From Lachnospiraceae bacterium (GTDB taxonomy: Bacteria; Bacillota; Clostridia; Lachnospirales; Lachnospiraceae): 64,000 nt of DNA. A program made the translations under genes and the position numbers. Position 1 is the stretch's first letter, and the number at the start of each line of letters is the position of its first letter. The notes under the pieces are model-generated. The model saw nothing but the letters and a program-made list of their open reading frames with translations, was not told the origin of the DNA and ran no database searches. Shown in pieces: positions 34,419 to 41,829 of this stretch. The stretch is from the NCBI GenBank assembly GCA_024682835.1, contig JAIKYU010000017.1:82651-146650 (forward strand), read 5' to 3'.

Positions 34419-36191
34419 ATGAGCGCATTTTTCCTGCTTGCGCTGCTGCTTGCGGCAGTTACGATAACCGTAAGATCCGGGGAGGGTGTCCTTGACACCC
34501 TCCCCTTTGCGACCGGCTGCGGAATCCTGCTGCTGTATCTGCTGGCTTTTTTCGGCGCACTGCCTCTTGCGGGATGGATCTCCTGTGCCGTCCTTGCCGG
34601 TGGGTGTCTCTTCCTGCTGATCAGAAAACGCACCGGCAGAAATACCTTTGCCTGGTGCCGGGATCCGCAGCTGTGGCTTGTGATGGGACTGCTTGTGTCG
34701 GCTGCCGCACTCACGGCGGGACGGGTGGTTGTCTGGTGGGACGACCTGAACTTCTGGGCAAATGATGCGAAATTTCTGTGGTATATGGGAGGCTTCGCCG
34801 GGAAATACGGCAATGTCAGCCCGGAATTCGGTGATTATCCGCCGGCACAGGCACTCTGGAAATGGGTTTTTCTTTCGCTCTCTCCGCACACCTATCGCGA
34901 AGGCCTGCAGTACTCCGCGTATCATGTGCTGAATATGATCTTTCTGCTGCCCCTGATCGCAGTGACGGGGCGAATGTGCCGCCCGGCGGTGCGTATGCTG
35001 ACGCCTCCCGTCGTGTTTCTTCTTCCCGGCGCGGTATGCGGCCTGCAGTATACGGGGGCGGCCGCGGATATCACCATGGGCTGTGTCTTTGGAACCATGC
35101 TGATTGATATGACGGAAATCCGGCGTCTGGAGAAGGAATCACCGGGCGGACCGGGAACGCTTTTTCGTTATGCACGGGTGGCCGTTTGCGGGGCCGTGCT
35201 GGTGCTTTTAAAATCCGTCGGCTTTCTCTGGGCGCTGATAGCGCTATTCTACTGGTTTTTTGTCTGCGGTGGAGATCATCTGCGGACAAAGCTCTTCACG
35301 GCGATTCTGCCGGTGATCACCCTGGGAAGCTGGGGAAGCTTCTGCCTGATCAACCGTCGTGTCGCCAAACTGACCGGAGAGGGACTCCGCATGGCGAGAA
35401 ACGGTCTTCCCATCCCTGAAAATGCGGGAGAACGGATGCGGATTTTTGCGGAAGCCTTTTTCCGATGGCCCATGCATGAGGATAAAAATCCGCTGCTTGA
35501 TTTTTCGACCGGCGCATGGCTGGGCGTGTTAATAATATCAATTGTTATTTTAATGGCGTCGGAGCGATTTCAAAATGGAAAAGGGAAGATGTTCTACGGA
35601 CGGATGCTTCTCTGGCTGACCGCGTCCTGCGGCATCGTATACGGAGGAATTCTTCTTGCGCATTTTACCGTGTTTCAAACGGAGGATCAGTATCTGCAGC
35701 CGTACAACATGTCCCTTTCCCTTTCCCGCTACGGAGCGCCCCTTACCCTCGGCACTGCGATGCTGCTCCTTTTTCTGGCCATTCGTATCGGAACGGACGG
35801 GAAACGCAGGAGAGCGGAACGGATGGCGGCGATTCTTACCTTTCTGCTGCTTCCTGTTCTGGCCGCTGATTATGCCGGGGAGCTTCGCGCTTTCGTGACC
35901 TGGCGTGTGACGGCCGCAGCGGACAGACAGGTTCGGGAGGTTACCATCGATCCGGAGGGCAGACGGTTTCTTCAGGCGATGGCGGAGCGGGAGGATCTGC
36001 ACGGAAGGCGTGTGCTCTTTCTGCGTAACACGGCAGCCGAACACCGGGTGAAGGATACCTATATCAGCTATGAGGCCTGTCCGGTGGCTGTGGTTTACGG
36101 CGATGCCGACCCCGCCATGGATGACGCCGCTATTGACGCGGCCCGTGAAACCGCACATGCAACGGAGGTGTATATCGATGCGTGGCACTGA
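34419..36191 (+). CDS. Polytopic membrane protein, GT-C-like, unknown function
   Basis: 590 residues with about eleven transmembrane segments. The first large loop contains VVWWDDLNFWANDAKFLW and FGDYPPAQALWKW, the acidic pair and YPP pattern seen in many GT-C membrane glycosyltransferases. A soluble tail follows the last segment. The ATG is 15 bases after the isomerase stop and has a poor ribosome site. Two oddities: a perfect 12-bp hairpin at 34479-34505 within codons 21-29, and an AT-rich patch with rare TTA/ATA codons at 35529-35554 inside a transmembrane segment. It probably transfers a sugar outside the membrane. Confidence 0.7.
   Translation: MSAFFLLALLLAAVTITVRSGEGVLDTLPFATGCGILLLYLLAFFGALPLAGWISCAVLAGGCLFLLIRKRTGRNTFAWCRDPQLWLVMGLLVSAAALTAGRVVVWWDDLNFWANDAKFLWYMGGFAGKYGNVSPEFGDYPPAQALWKWVFLSLSPHTYREGLQYSAYHVLNMIFLLPLIAVTGRMCRPAVRMLTPPVVFLLPGAVCGLQYTGAAADITMGCVFGTMLIDMTEIRRLEKESPGGPGTLFRYARVAVCGAVLVLLKSVGFLWALIALFYWFFVCGGDHLRTKLFTAILPVITLGSWGSFCLINRRVAKLTGEGLRMARNGLPIPENAGERMRIFAEAFFRWPMHEDKNPLLDFSTGAWLGVLIISIVILMASERFQNGKGKMFYGRMLLWLTASCGIVYGGILLAHFTVFQTEDQYLQPYNMSLSLSRYGAPLTLGTAMLLLFLAIRIGTDGKRRRAERMAAILTFLLLPVLAADYAGELRAFVTWRVTAAADRQVREVTIDPEGRRFLQAMAEREDLHGRRVLFLRNTAAEHRVKDTYISYEACPVAVVYGDADPAMDDAAIDAARETAHATEVYIDAWH
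34479..34508 (+). terminator. Perfect 12-bp hairpin inside the start of the membrane protein gene
   Basis: GGGGAGGGTGTC (34479-34490), loop CTT, GACACCCTCCCC (34494-34505), then TTT. It lies 75 bases after the isomerase stop and within codons 21-29 of the next gene. It may act as a partial terminator or attenuator between the two genes; the T-run is short. Confidence 0.5.
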
Positions 36192-36202
36192 ATCGTAACA
36201 TG

Positions 36203-36211
36203 TGCTATAAT
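36203..36211 (+). promoter_or_regulatory. Extended -10 promoter before the second priming transferase, near-leaderless
   Basis: TGCTATAAT: TG at 36203-36204, one base, TATAAT at 36206-36211. The ATG starts at 36220, 8 bases after the -10 box. No ribosome site and no good -35 box are seen. Confidence 0.6.
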
Positions 36212-36219
36212 ATCAGCGT

Positions 36220-37617
36220 ATGAATCACGAAGATGAGATTTTTGCCAAATTAAACAGTAACCGTCGCAAGTCCGATGCGATGGATATGGTCCGCCGCCTG
36301 GAGGCGGTGCTGGAGGTTGTTCTCCTTGCGACGGTTTTCTACCTGGTCTGGCGCCTTGGCTACGACGAGCGGGGGGTGTTCCCTGCATACTTTGGACGCG
36401 GAAAGTATGTACTGGCGGGCGTCTATGCCGTGCTGCTTTATCTTCTGTGTCATGTCATGAACGGGTTCCAGTTCGGGATGATGAAGCAGACGGATATCAT
36501 TTTCTCACAGATCATTGCCATGATTCTGGCCAATTTCGTGGAGTATTTCATCCTGTCGCTGATCGCCAATGTCATGGTTCGTTTTCTGCCGATTCTTGTA
36601 CTGTGCCTGTTTGACGGGATCGCGATCGGAGTGATCTGCACCCTGTATCATGTGATCTATCTGAAGACGCACGTTCCGAGAAGGCTTCTGATGATTCACG
36701 GCAGGAATGGCGGAAACGGGCTGGACGGCAAGATGGCGGCGCGGCCGGACAAGTACCGGATCGAGAAGGAAATCGGCATCGAGATCGGCCTGGATGCGCT
36801 TCGCAGGGAGGCGGCACTGTATGATGGTGTGGTGCTTAATGATGTGCCGGCCGAGCTGCGCAACGATATTCTGAAGTATTGCTACAGCCTTGGGATCCGG
36901 GTATACGCGGAACTGAAGCTCAGTGATATCATCGTGCGCGGCGGGGAGGTCATCGATCTGTTTGACACGCCGCTGGTGCTGGTTCGCAGCCGCGGAATCA
37001 CTGCGATTGAGCGACTGGTCAAGCGCCTGCTGGATATCCTGGTGTGTCTGGTGGGTATGATTGCTGCGCTTCCGGTCATGGGGGTCATCGCGGCCGCCAT
37101 CAAGCTGGATGATCACGGGCCGGTGTTCTACCGTCAGGAACGTGTGACGGAGGGCGGCAGAAAGTTTATGATTCTGAAATTCAGGAGCATGGTGGTGGAT
37201 GCGGAGCGGCAGGGAGAGGTTCTTCCCGCGAGTGACAACGATGCGCGGATCACGCGGGTCGGACGGGTCATCCGTTCCATCCGGATGGATGAGCTGCCGC
37301 AGATCTTCAATATCCTGAAGGGGGAGATGTCCATTGTGGGGCCCCGGCCGGAGCGTACGGAGCATGTGCGCAAATATCTGGAGGAGATTCCCGAGTTTGT
37401 CTATCGCTACAAGGTCCCTGCAGGACTCACCGGCTATGCGCAGATCTTCGGACAGTATAACACGACCGCCTATGATAAACTCAGGCTGGATATGATGTAT
37501 ATTGAGCATTATTCGCTGTGGCTTGATTTCAAGCTTGTGCTGATGACGCTCCGGATTCTGTTCAAAAAGGAGAGTACAGCGGGGTTTGAGGTGACGGACA
37601 GCGAGAGACAGGAGTGA
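36220..37617 (+). CDS. Polyprenyl-phosphate sugar-1-phosphate transferase (second priming enzyme)
   Basis: 465 residues. Four N-terminal transmembrane segments, a degenerate Rossmann-like middle domain, one more transmembrane segment near 270 and a C-terminal bacterial sugar transferase domain with GPVFYRQERVTEGGRKF, ILKFRSM, DELPQIFNILKG and VPAGLTGYAQIFGQYNT. It starts a lipid-linked chain by moving a sugar-1-phosphate to undecaprenyl phosphate. Next to a PglE-like aminotransferase, the sugar could be a bacillosamine-type or other diamino sugar, but that is inference. It is distinct from the WcaJ-type enzyme at 13770. The start has an immediate -10 box and no ribosome site. Confidence 0.9.
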   Translation: MNHEDEIFAKLNSNRRKSDAMDMVRRLEAVLEVVLLATVFYLVWRLGYDERGVFPAYFGRGKYVLAGVYAVLLYLLCHVMNGFQFGMMKQTDIIFSQIIAMILANFVEYFILSLIANVMVRFLPILVLCLFDGIAIGVICTLYHVIYLKTHVPRRLLMIHGRNGGNGLDGKMAARPDKYRIEKEIGIEIGLDALRREAALYDGVVLNDVPAELRNDILKYCYSLGIRVYAELKLSDIIVRGGEVIDLFDTPLVLVRSRGITAIERLVKRLLDILVCLVGMIAALPVMGVIAAAIKLDDHGPVFYRQERVTEGGRKFMILKFRSMVVDAERQGEVLPASDNDARITRVGRVIRSIRMDELPQIFNILKGEMSIVGPRPERTEHVRKYLEEIPEFVYRYKVPAGLTGYAQIFGQYNTTAYDKLRLDMMYIEHYSLWLDFKLVLMTLRILFKKESTAGFEVTDSERQE

Positions 37618-37652
37618 GCTTCTGGCCCTGGCATCACACAGAAAGGGATGGC

Positions 37653-38951
37653 ATGAACATCAAAGAGGATAAAAGATTTCGCGAGCTTGAGCCCTTTGCG
37701 GAGAAGCAGTGGCTCTCCTCACCCACCATGCACGGTGAGGAGCTTGCCTATGTCGAGGAAGCGTTCAGGACCAACTGGGTGAGCACCGTCGGAGAGAATA
37801 TCGACACGGTGGAGAAATCGCTTTCCGATCTGACGGGCGTTCCCTATGTGGTCGGTCTGGGAACCGGGACGGCCGCAGAGCATCTGGCAATCCGACTGGC
37901 CGGCGAGCTCCTGTACGGCCCCCACAAGGCCTATGAGGGCACATTACGCGGCAAAAAGGTCTTCTGCACGGATATGACCTTTGATGCAACCGTCAATCCC
38001 GTGGCATACGAGGGCGGAGAGGCGGTCTTTATCGATTCCGAACGGGAAACCTGGAATATGTCTCCGAAAGCGCTGGAACGGGCATTTTCCCTGTATCCCG
38101 AGGTACGGCTGGTCGTGCTGGCTCATCTGTACGGGACACCGGCGCGCTGCGAAGAGATTCGTGCGATCTGCGACCGGCACGGGGCAATGTTGATCGAGGA
38201 CGCCGCGGAATCGCTGGGGGCGTCCGTCGGTGACCGCCAGACAGGAAGCTTCGGAGATATGAGTATCGTCAGCTTTAACGGGAATAAGATCATCACCGGG
38301 AGCTGCGGCGGCGCGCTTCTTACGGGCCGCAGGGAGTATGCGGAGCGCGTGCGCAAGTGGAGCACACAGTCCAGAGAGCCGGCATCCTGGTATCAGCACA
38401 CGGAGCTTGGCTATAATTATCGGATGTCCAACGTGGTGGCGGGGGTGATCCGCGGACAGCTTCTCCACCTTAAAGAACATATTGAACAAAAGAGGGAGAT
38501 CTATGAGCGGTACCGGGAGGGCTTCAAAGATCTGCCGGTATCCATGAATCCGACGGGGGATGCTTCCTGGCAGCCGAATTACTGGCTGAGCTGCCTTATC
38601 ATCCGTCCGGAAGCCATGTGTCCGGTCACCCGCACGGATCAGGAAACCTCCTGGATACCGACGGCGGGGAAGACTTGTCCGGATGAAATCGGCGCCGCCC
38701 TTGCCGCGTTTTGCGCGGAGGGAAGACCGATCTGGAAACCGATGCACATGCAGCCGCTATACCGCGGGCACAGCTGTGTCACGGAGGAAGGAGCGGTGCG
38801 GGCAGGGGATGCGGCGGACGACGGGAGCGTCTGCGCGGACATCTTTGCGCGCGGCTTCTGCCTGCCGTCTGACAACAAGATGAAGCCTGAAAATCAGGAC
38901 AGGGTGATTGAGATTGTGAAGAGATGCTTTGCAGGCTCGACCGCCGTTTGA
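37653..38951 (+). CDS. DegT/DnrJ/EryC1 family sugar aminotransferase, PglE-like
   Basis: 432 residues from ATG 37653 with GAAAGGGA upstream; a GTG at 37614 overlapping the previous stop is possible. The PLP lysine is Lys212 in SFNGNKIITGSCGG, with Asp183 in IEDAAESLG. This resembles PglE (SYNGNKIIT) more than the usual SFHxTK type, as do RPIWKPMHMQPLYRG and YNYRMSNVVAGVIRG. PglE aminates UDP-4-keto-6-deoxy-GlcNAc on the way to bacillosamine. The 4,6-dehydratase partner is not in the window; a PglD-like acetyltransferase is at 59796. Its last codons (AGSTAV, stop) lie in a repeated element, so the C-terminus was probably altered by it. Confidence 0.88.
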   Translation: MNIKEDKRFRELEPFAEKQWLSSPTMHGEELAYVEEAFRTNWVSTVGENIDTVEKSLSDLTGVPYVVGLGTGTAAEHLAIRLAGELLYGPHKAYEGTLRGKKVFCTDMTFDATVNPVAYEGGEAVFIDSERETWNMSPKALERAFSLYPEVRLVVLAHLYGTPARCEEIRAICDRHGAMLIEDAAESLGASVGDRQTGSFGDMSIVSFNGNKIITGSCGGALLTGRREYAERVRKWSTQSREPASWYQHTELGYNYRMSNVVAGVIRGQLLHLKEHIEQKREIYERYREGFKDLPVSMNPTGDASWQPNYWLSCLIIRPEAMCPVTRTDQETSWIPTAGKTCPDEIGAALAAFCAEGRPIWKPMHMQPLYRGHSCVTEEGAVRAGDAADDGSVCADIFARGFCLPSDNKMKPENQDRVIEIVKRCFAGSTAV

Positions 38952-38972
38952 ACTTTTGACGCTGGTATTATA
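38931..38972 (+). repeat. 42-bp direct repeat, copy 1 (covers the end of the aminotransferase gene)
   Basis: Starts GCAGGCTCGACCGCC and ends CGCTGGTATTATA. It is identical to 39106-39147. It contains the last six codons and stop of the aminotransferase gene plus 21 bases beyond. Confidence 0.9.
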
Positions 38973-38977
38973 ATACA

Positions 38978-39015
38978 CAAAATCGCTTCGTTGCTTCGCA
39001 ACTCTCGCGATTTTG
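38978..39015. terminator. Hairpin with terminator-like ends, possibly bidirectional
   Basis: Outer arms CAAAATCGC (38978-38986) and GCGATTTTG (39007-39015), inner arms GTTGC (38990-38994) and GCAAC (38998-39002). The A-run and T-run at the stem base are as in bidirectional terminators. It follows the aminotransferase gene by 26 bases. Confidence 0.5.
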
Positions 39016-39081
39016 CCAACATTCGCAATCCGCTGCGATGCCGAAAAACAGGCATCTTGCTACTTGCTCATGTTGGGGCGC

Positions 39082-39135
39082 GTCCAAAGTCAAACGGCTC
39101 ATCGAGCAGGCTCGACCGCCGTTTGAACTTTTGAC
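39082..39135. repeat. Imperfect dyad within the repeat element
   Basis: GTCCAAAGTCAAACGGC (39082-39098) pairs with GCCGTTTGAACTTTTGAC (39118-39135) with one mismatch and one bulge. Inside, TCGAGC (39102-39107) pairs with GCTCGA (39110-39115). The right half is part of the 42-bp direct repeat. Confidence 0.75.
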
Positions 39136-39147
39136 GCTGGTATTATA
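39106..39147 (+). repeat. 42-bp direct repeat, copy 2
   Basis: Identical to 38931-38972, 175 bases downstream. With the 133 bases between, this looks like 1.24 copies of a 175-bp unit whose first copy is truncated. Confidence 0.9.
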
Positions 39148-39162
39148 GGATAACGGTTGTTC

Positions 39163-39191
39163 TTGAATACTGCCGGCCGGTATGGTATACT
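39163..39191 (+). promoter_or_regulatory. Strong promoter upstream of gmd operon
   Basis: TTGAAT (39163-39168), 17 bases, TATACT (39186-39191), with TGG before the -10 box (extended -10). It follows the repeat element and is the best promoter candidate for the gmd-led gene group. Confidence 0.7.
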
Positions 39192-39234
39192 AGTTCACGT
39201 TATTGACTGCCGGAGGCAGTCGATTACGTGAACT
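39192..39234. promoter_or_regulatory. Dyad at the transcription start, operator or leader hairpin
   Basis: Outer arms AGTTCACGT (39192-39200) and ACGTGAACT (39226-39234); inner arms GACTGCC (39205-39211) and GGCAGTC (39215-39221) with loop GGA. The outer left arm covers the bases just after the -10 box, so it could be a repressor site; the inner stem would be in the 5' leader RNA. Confidence 0.6.
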
Positions 39235-39475
39235 GCATATATCGCGGTGAAAGATGGAAAACGGCAGTTCGTTATGATCGCGAGTATAAAATGGGAATGT
39301 TTTACAAGAAACCGGAGGCGATGATTCGGGAGAGATTCGTGGTAAAAGGGATGCAGCCTGCGCATTGGCGAGGGGTATCCGCCGGCAGAGCATAGGCACG
39401 GACCGGCGTGGCGGAGTTTGATGACTGACACGCATGGCGCAGCTTATGCTGTTTGCCGACCTGATGGGAGGTCAG
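39235..39475 (+). other. Long 5' leader of gmd without a supported gene
   Basis: About 240 bases between the dyad and the gmd ATG. It has several short frames, the longest 34 codons (39291-39395), none with a ribosome site or recognisable product. No known riboswitch was recognised. Confidence 0.4.
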
Positions 39476-40495
39476 ATGAAAAAAGCACTGATTACGGGAG
39501 TGACAGGACAGGACGGATCGTTTCTGGCAGAGCTTCTTCTGGAGAAGGGATACGACGTACATGGCCTGATCCGCCGGTCTTCGGTGGATCGCCGAGATCG
39601 TATTGATCATATTGAGCATCATCCGCACTTTCATCTTCATTACGGCGATCTGGGGGATTCCATGAGCCTGGTGGCGGTGATCGGGGAGGTGCGGCCGGAC
39701 GAGATCTACAATCTGGCGGCGCAGAGCCATGTGCAGGTGAGTTTTGATTTGCCGGAATACACGGCCGATATAGATGCTACAGGCGTTCTGAGGATTCTGG
39801 AGGCGGTGCGCGTCACGGGACAGACAAAGACCTGCCGGATCTATCAGGCGTCCACTTCGGAGCTTTACGGCAAGGTGGAACAGGTGCCCCAGTCCGAGGA
39901 GACGCCGTTTCATCCGTACAGTCCCTATGCCGTGGCCAAGCAGTACGGCTTCTGGATCACCAGGGAATATCGGGAGGCGTACGGCATGTATGCCTGTTCC
40001 GGAATTCTCTTCAACCATGAGTCGGAACGCCGCGGAGAAACCTTTGTTACCAGAAAGATTTCGCTGGCGGCCGCCCGGATTGCGAAGGGAAAACAGGAAA
40101 AGCTGTATCTCGGCAATCTCTCCTCGCTGCGGGACTGGGGATATGCAAAAGACTACGTCGAATGCATGTGGCTGATTCTGCAGCATGATACCCCGGAGGA
40201 TTTCGTTATCGCCACCGGTGTTCAGCACAGTGTGCGGGAATTCTGCGGACTGGCCTTCCATCATGCGGGAATCGAACTCGAATTCCGGGGCGAGGGCATC
40301 GGGGAGAAGGGAATTGACAAAGCGACCGGCCGGGTGCTGGTGGAGGTGTCCGACGAATTCTACCGTCCCACCGATGTGGTAAATCTTCTGGGGGATCCTT
40401 CCAAAGCCAGGCGGATGCTCAGCTGGAATCCGCAGAAGACAAGCTTTGAGGAACTGGTGCGGCTGATGGTGGAATATGACCTGGAGCACGTGTGA
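39476..40495 (+). CDS. gmd: GDP-mannose 4,6-dehydratase
   Basis: 339 residues from ATG 39476, preceded by GGGAGG. The N-terminal [20 protein letters not shown] is the NADP-binding motif of GMD, and [46 protein letters not shown] and [16 protein letters not shown] follow the family closely. It converts GDP-mannose to GDP-4-keto-6-deoxymannose in the cytoplasm, leading to fucose, rhamnose, perosamine or colitose-type sugars. No fucose synthase or GDP-perosamine enzyme is adjacent, so the next step is open. GDP-mannose would come from the manC product at the window start. It leads a run of GT4 genes and overlaps the first by 4 bases. Confidence 0.93.
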   Translation: MKKALITGVTGQDGSFLAELLLEKGYDVHGLIRRSSVDRRDRIDHIEHHPHFHLHYGDLGDSMSLVAVIGEVRPDEIYNLAAQSHVQVSFDLPEYTADIDATGVLRILEAVRVTGQTKTCRIYQASTSELYGKVEQVPQSEETPFHPYSPYAVAKQYGFWITREYREAYGMYACSGILFNHESERRGETFVTRKISLAAARIAKGKQEKLYLGNLSSLRDWGYAKDYVECMWLILQHDTPEDFVIATGVQHSVREFCGLAFHHAGIELEFRGEGIGEKGIDKATGRVLVEVSDEFYRPTDVVNLLGDPSKARRMLSWNPQKTSFEELVRLMVEYDLEHV

Positions 40496-41829
40496 GCAAA
40501 CCGCACATCCTGATTGTCTCCCAGCACTTTTTCCCGGAGAGCTTCAGGATCAATGATATAGCAAAGGAGTGGGTGCGGCGCGGATACCGGGTTACGGTGC
40601 TGACCGGTATACCGAATTATCCGCAGGGAAGGTTTTATCCGGAATACGGACTGACAAGGAAAAGACGGGAGACGTGGAACGGTGTGGAGATCCTCAGGAT
40701 CCCGGTCATCCCGCGCGGCCATTCCACACCCGGCATGGTGTTTGACAGTTTTTCCTTTGCCCTGTCCGGTTTTTTCTGGAATCTGACCACCCGTCTCAAG
40801 GCGGATCTGGTGTTCTCCTTTGAAACCTCCCCGATGACCCAGGTGCGCATTGGATGCAGATACAGCAGGAGACATCATGTGCCCCACTTCCTGTATGCAC
40901 AGGATCTCTGGCCGGAAAATGTGGAAATGGTGACGGGAATCCACAGTCCTCTCGTAATCGGGCCCATTGACCGGATGGTGGACCGGATCTACAGGGAAAC
41001 GGACCGGATTTTTGTGACCTCGCCCTCCTTTGTGGAAGCGGTGACGGGCAGAAGAATAACGGTTCCGGGGGAAAAGGTGCATTACTGGCCGCAGTACGCG
41101 GAGGAATTCTACCGGCCGATGGACCGGGAAGAGGCGCGGACAAAGGTTTCGGGCATGGCGGAGTCCTGTGCGGAGGAAACGCAGAGAGAGGTGCTGCGAA
41201 GGCTCCTTTCCGATGATTCCTTTAAGATCGTCTTTACGGGCAACATCGGTGCCGCGCAGGGACTGGAGATCCTACCCGGAACGGCCGAAATCCTGAAGCG
41301 GGCGCGGCAGGATCCCGCGCATCCGGGGATCCGGTTTGTCATTGTCGGAGACGGCAGAAACCGGGAACACTTTGAAGGAGCGATACGGGAGCACGGCGTC
41401 GAGGACTGCTTTCTGCTGATTCCCAGACAGCCGGCGGACCGGATTCCGGCGCTGCTGGCCTGTTGTGACGCGGCATTTCTCTCCTTTGCCGATTCCCCTT
41501 TGTGGGAGAAGACGATTCCCGCGAAGCTTCAGTCCTACATGGCCTGCGCCATGCCCATACTCGCAGCTGCAGGCGGCGAGACGGCGCGGATTCTTCTGGA
41601 GGCGGACTGCGGACTGGCAAGTTCCACCGGGGACGAGGCGGCACTTGCAGATGCGATCCGAAGGATGGCGGATATGACGGACGACGAACGGCATGCGCTC
41701 GGCAGAAACGCCCGGATCTACTGCGGGGAGCATTTTGATAAACACAGGCTCATGGATGAAATGGACCGTTTTTTTGAGGAGTCGCTGAAAACCTGCCGCA
41801 CAGGGAGAAAGCAGCATTGCGCATCCTGA
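40492..41829 (+). CDS. GT4 family glycosyltransferase, WcaI-like
   Basis: 445 residues, GT-B fold. [36 protein letters not shown] and [12 protein letters not shown] are typical of the WcaI branch of GT4, which in colanic acid loci uses GDP-fucose or similar. The C-terminal nucleotide-binding half has [12 protein letters not shown] and the E-x7-E region near [11 protein letters not shown]. The GTG start overlaps the gmd stop, so its donor may be the GDP-sugar made by Gmd (inference). It acts in the cytoplasm on lipid-linked glycan. Confidence 0.87.
   Translation: MSKPHILIVSQHFFPESFRINDIAKEWVRRGYRVTVLTGIPNYPQGRFYPEYGLTRKRRETWNGVEILRIPVIPRGHSTPGMVFDSFSFALSGFFWNLTTRLKADLVFSFETSPMTQVRIGCRYSRRHHVPHFLYAQDLWPENVEMVTGIHSPLVIGPIDRMVDRIYRETDRIFVTSPSFVEAVTGRRITVPGEKVHYWPQYAEEFYRPMDREEARTKVSGMAESCAEETQREVLRRLLSDDSFKIVFTGNIGAAQGLEILPGTAEILKRARQDPAHPGIRFVIVGDGRNREHFEGAIREHGVEDCFLLIPRQPADRIPALLACCDAAFLSFADSPLWEKTIPAKLQSYMACAMPILAAAGGETARILLEADCGLASSTGDEAALADAIRRMADMTDDERHALGRNARIYCGEHFDKHRLMDEMDRFFEESLKTCRTGRKQHCAS

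Noticed and set aside
32979..34925. A 648-codon open frame on the - strand opposite the isomerase gene
   Set aside because: The + strand product is a clear isomerase with a strong ribosome site; the - strand frame has no recognisable motifs and is a result of codon bias in GC-rich DNA.
38956..38974. Promoter TTGACG ... TATAAT in copy 1 of the 42-bp repeat
   Set aside because: The boxes are only 7 bases apart; TTTGAA at 38947 with 16 bases spacing is possible but weak, and copy 2 changes the -10 to TATAGG.
38931..39147. CRISPR array or phage attachment site from the 42-bp repeats
   Set aside because: Only two copies with a 133-base interval containing dyads, no tRNA gene, no integrase and no cas genes.
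39291..39395. A 34-codon frame in the gmd leader
   Set aside because: No ribosome site, no recognisable sequence and no start context; other short frames of similar length occur nearby.
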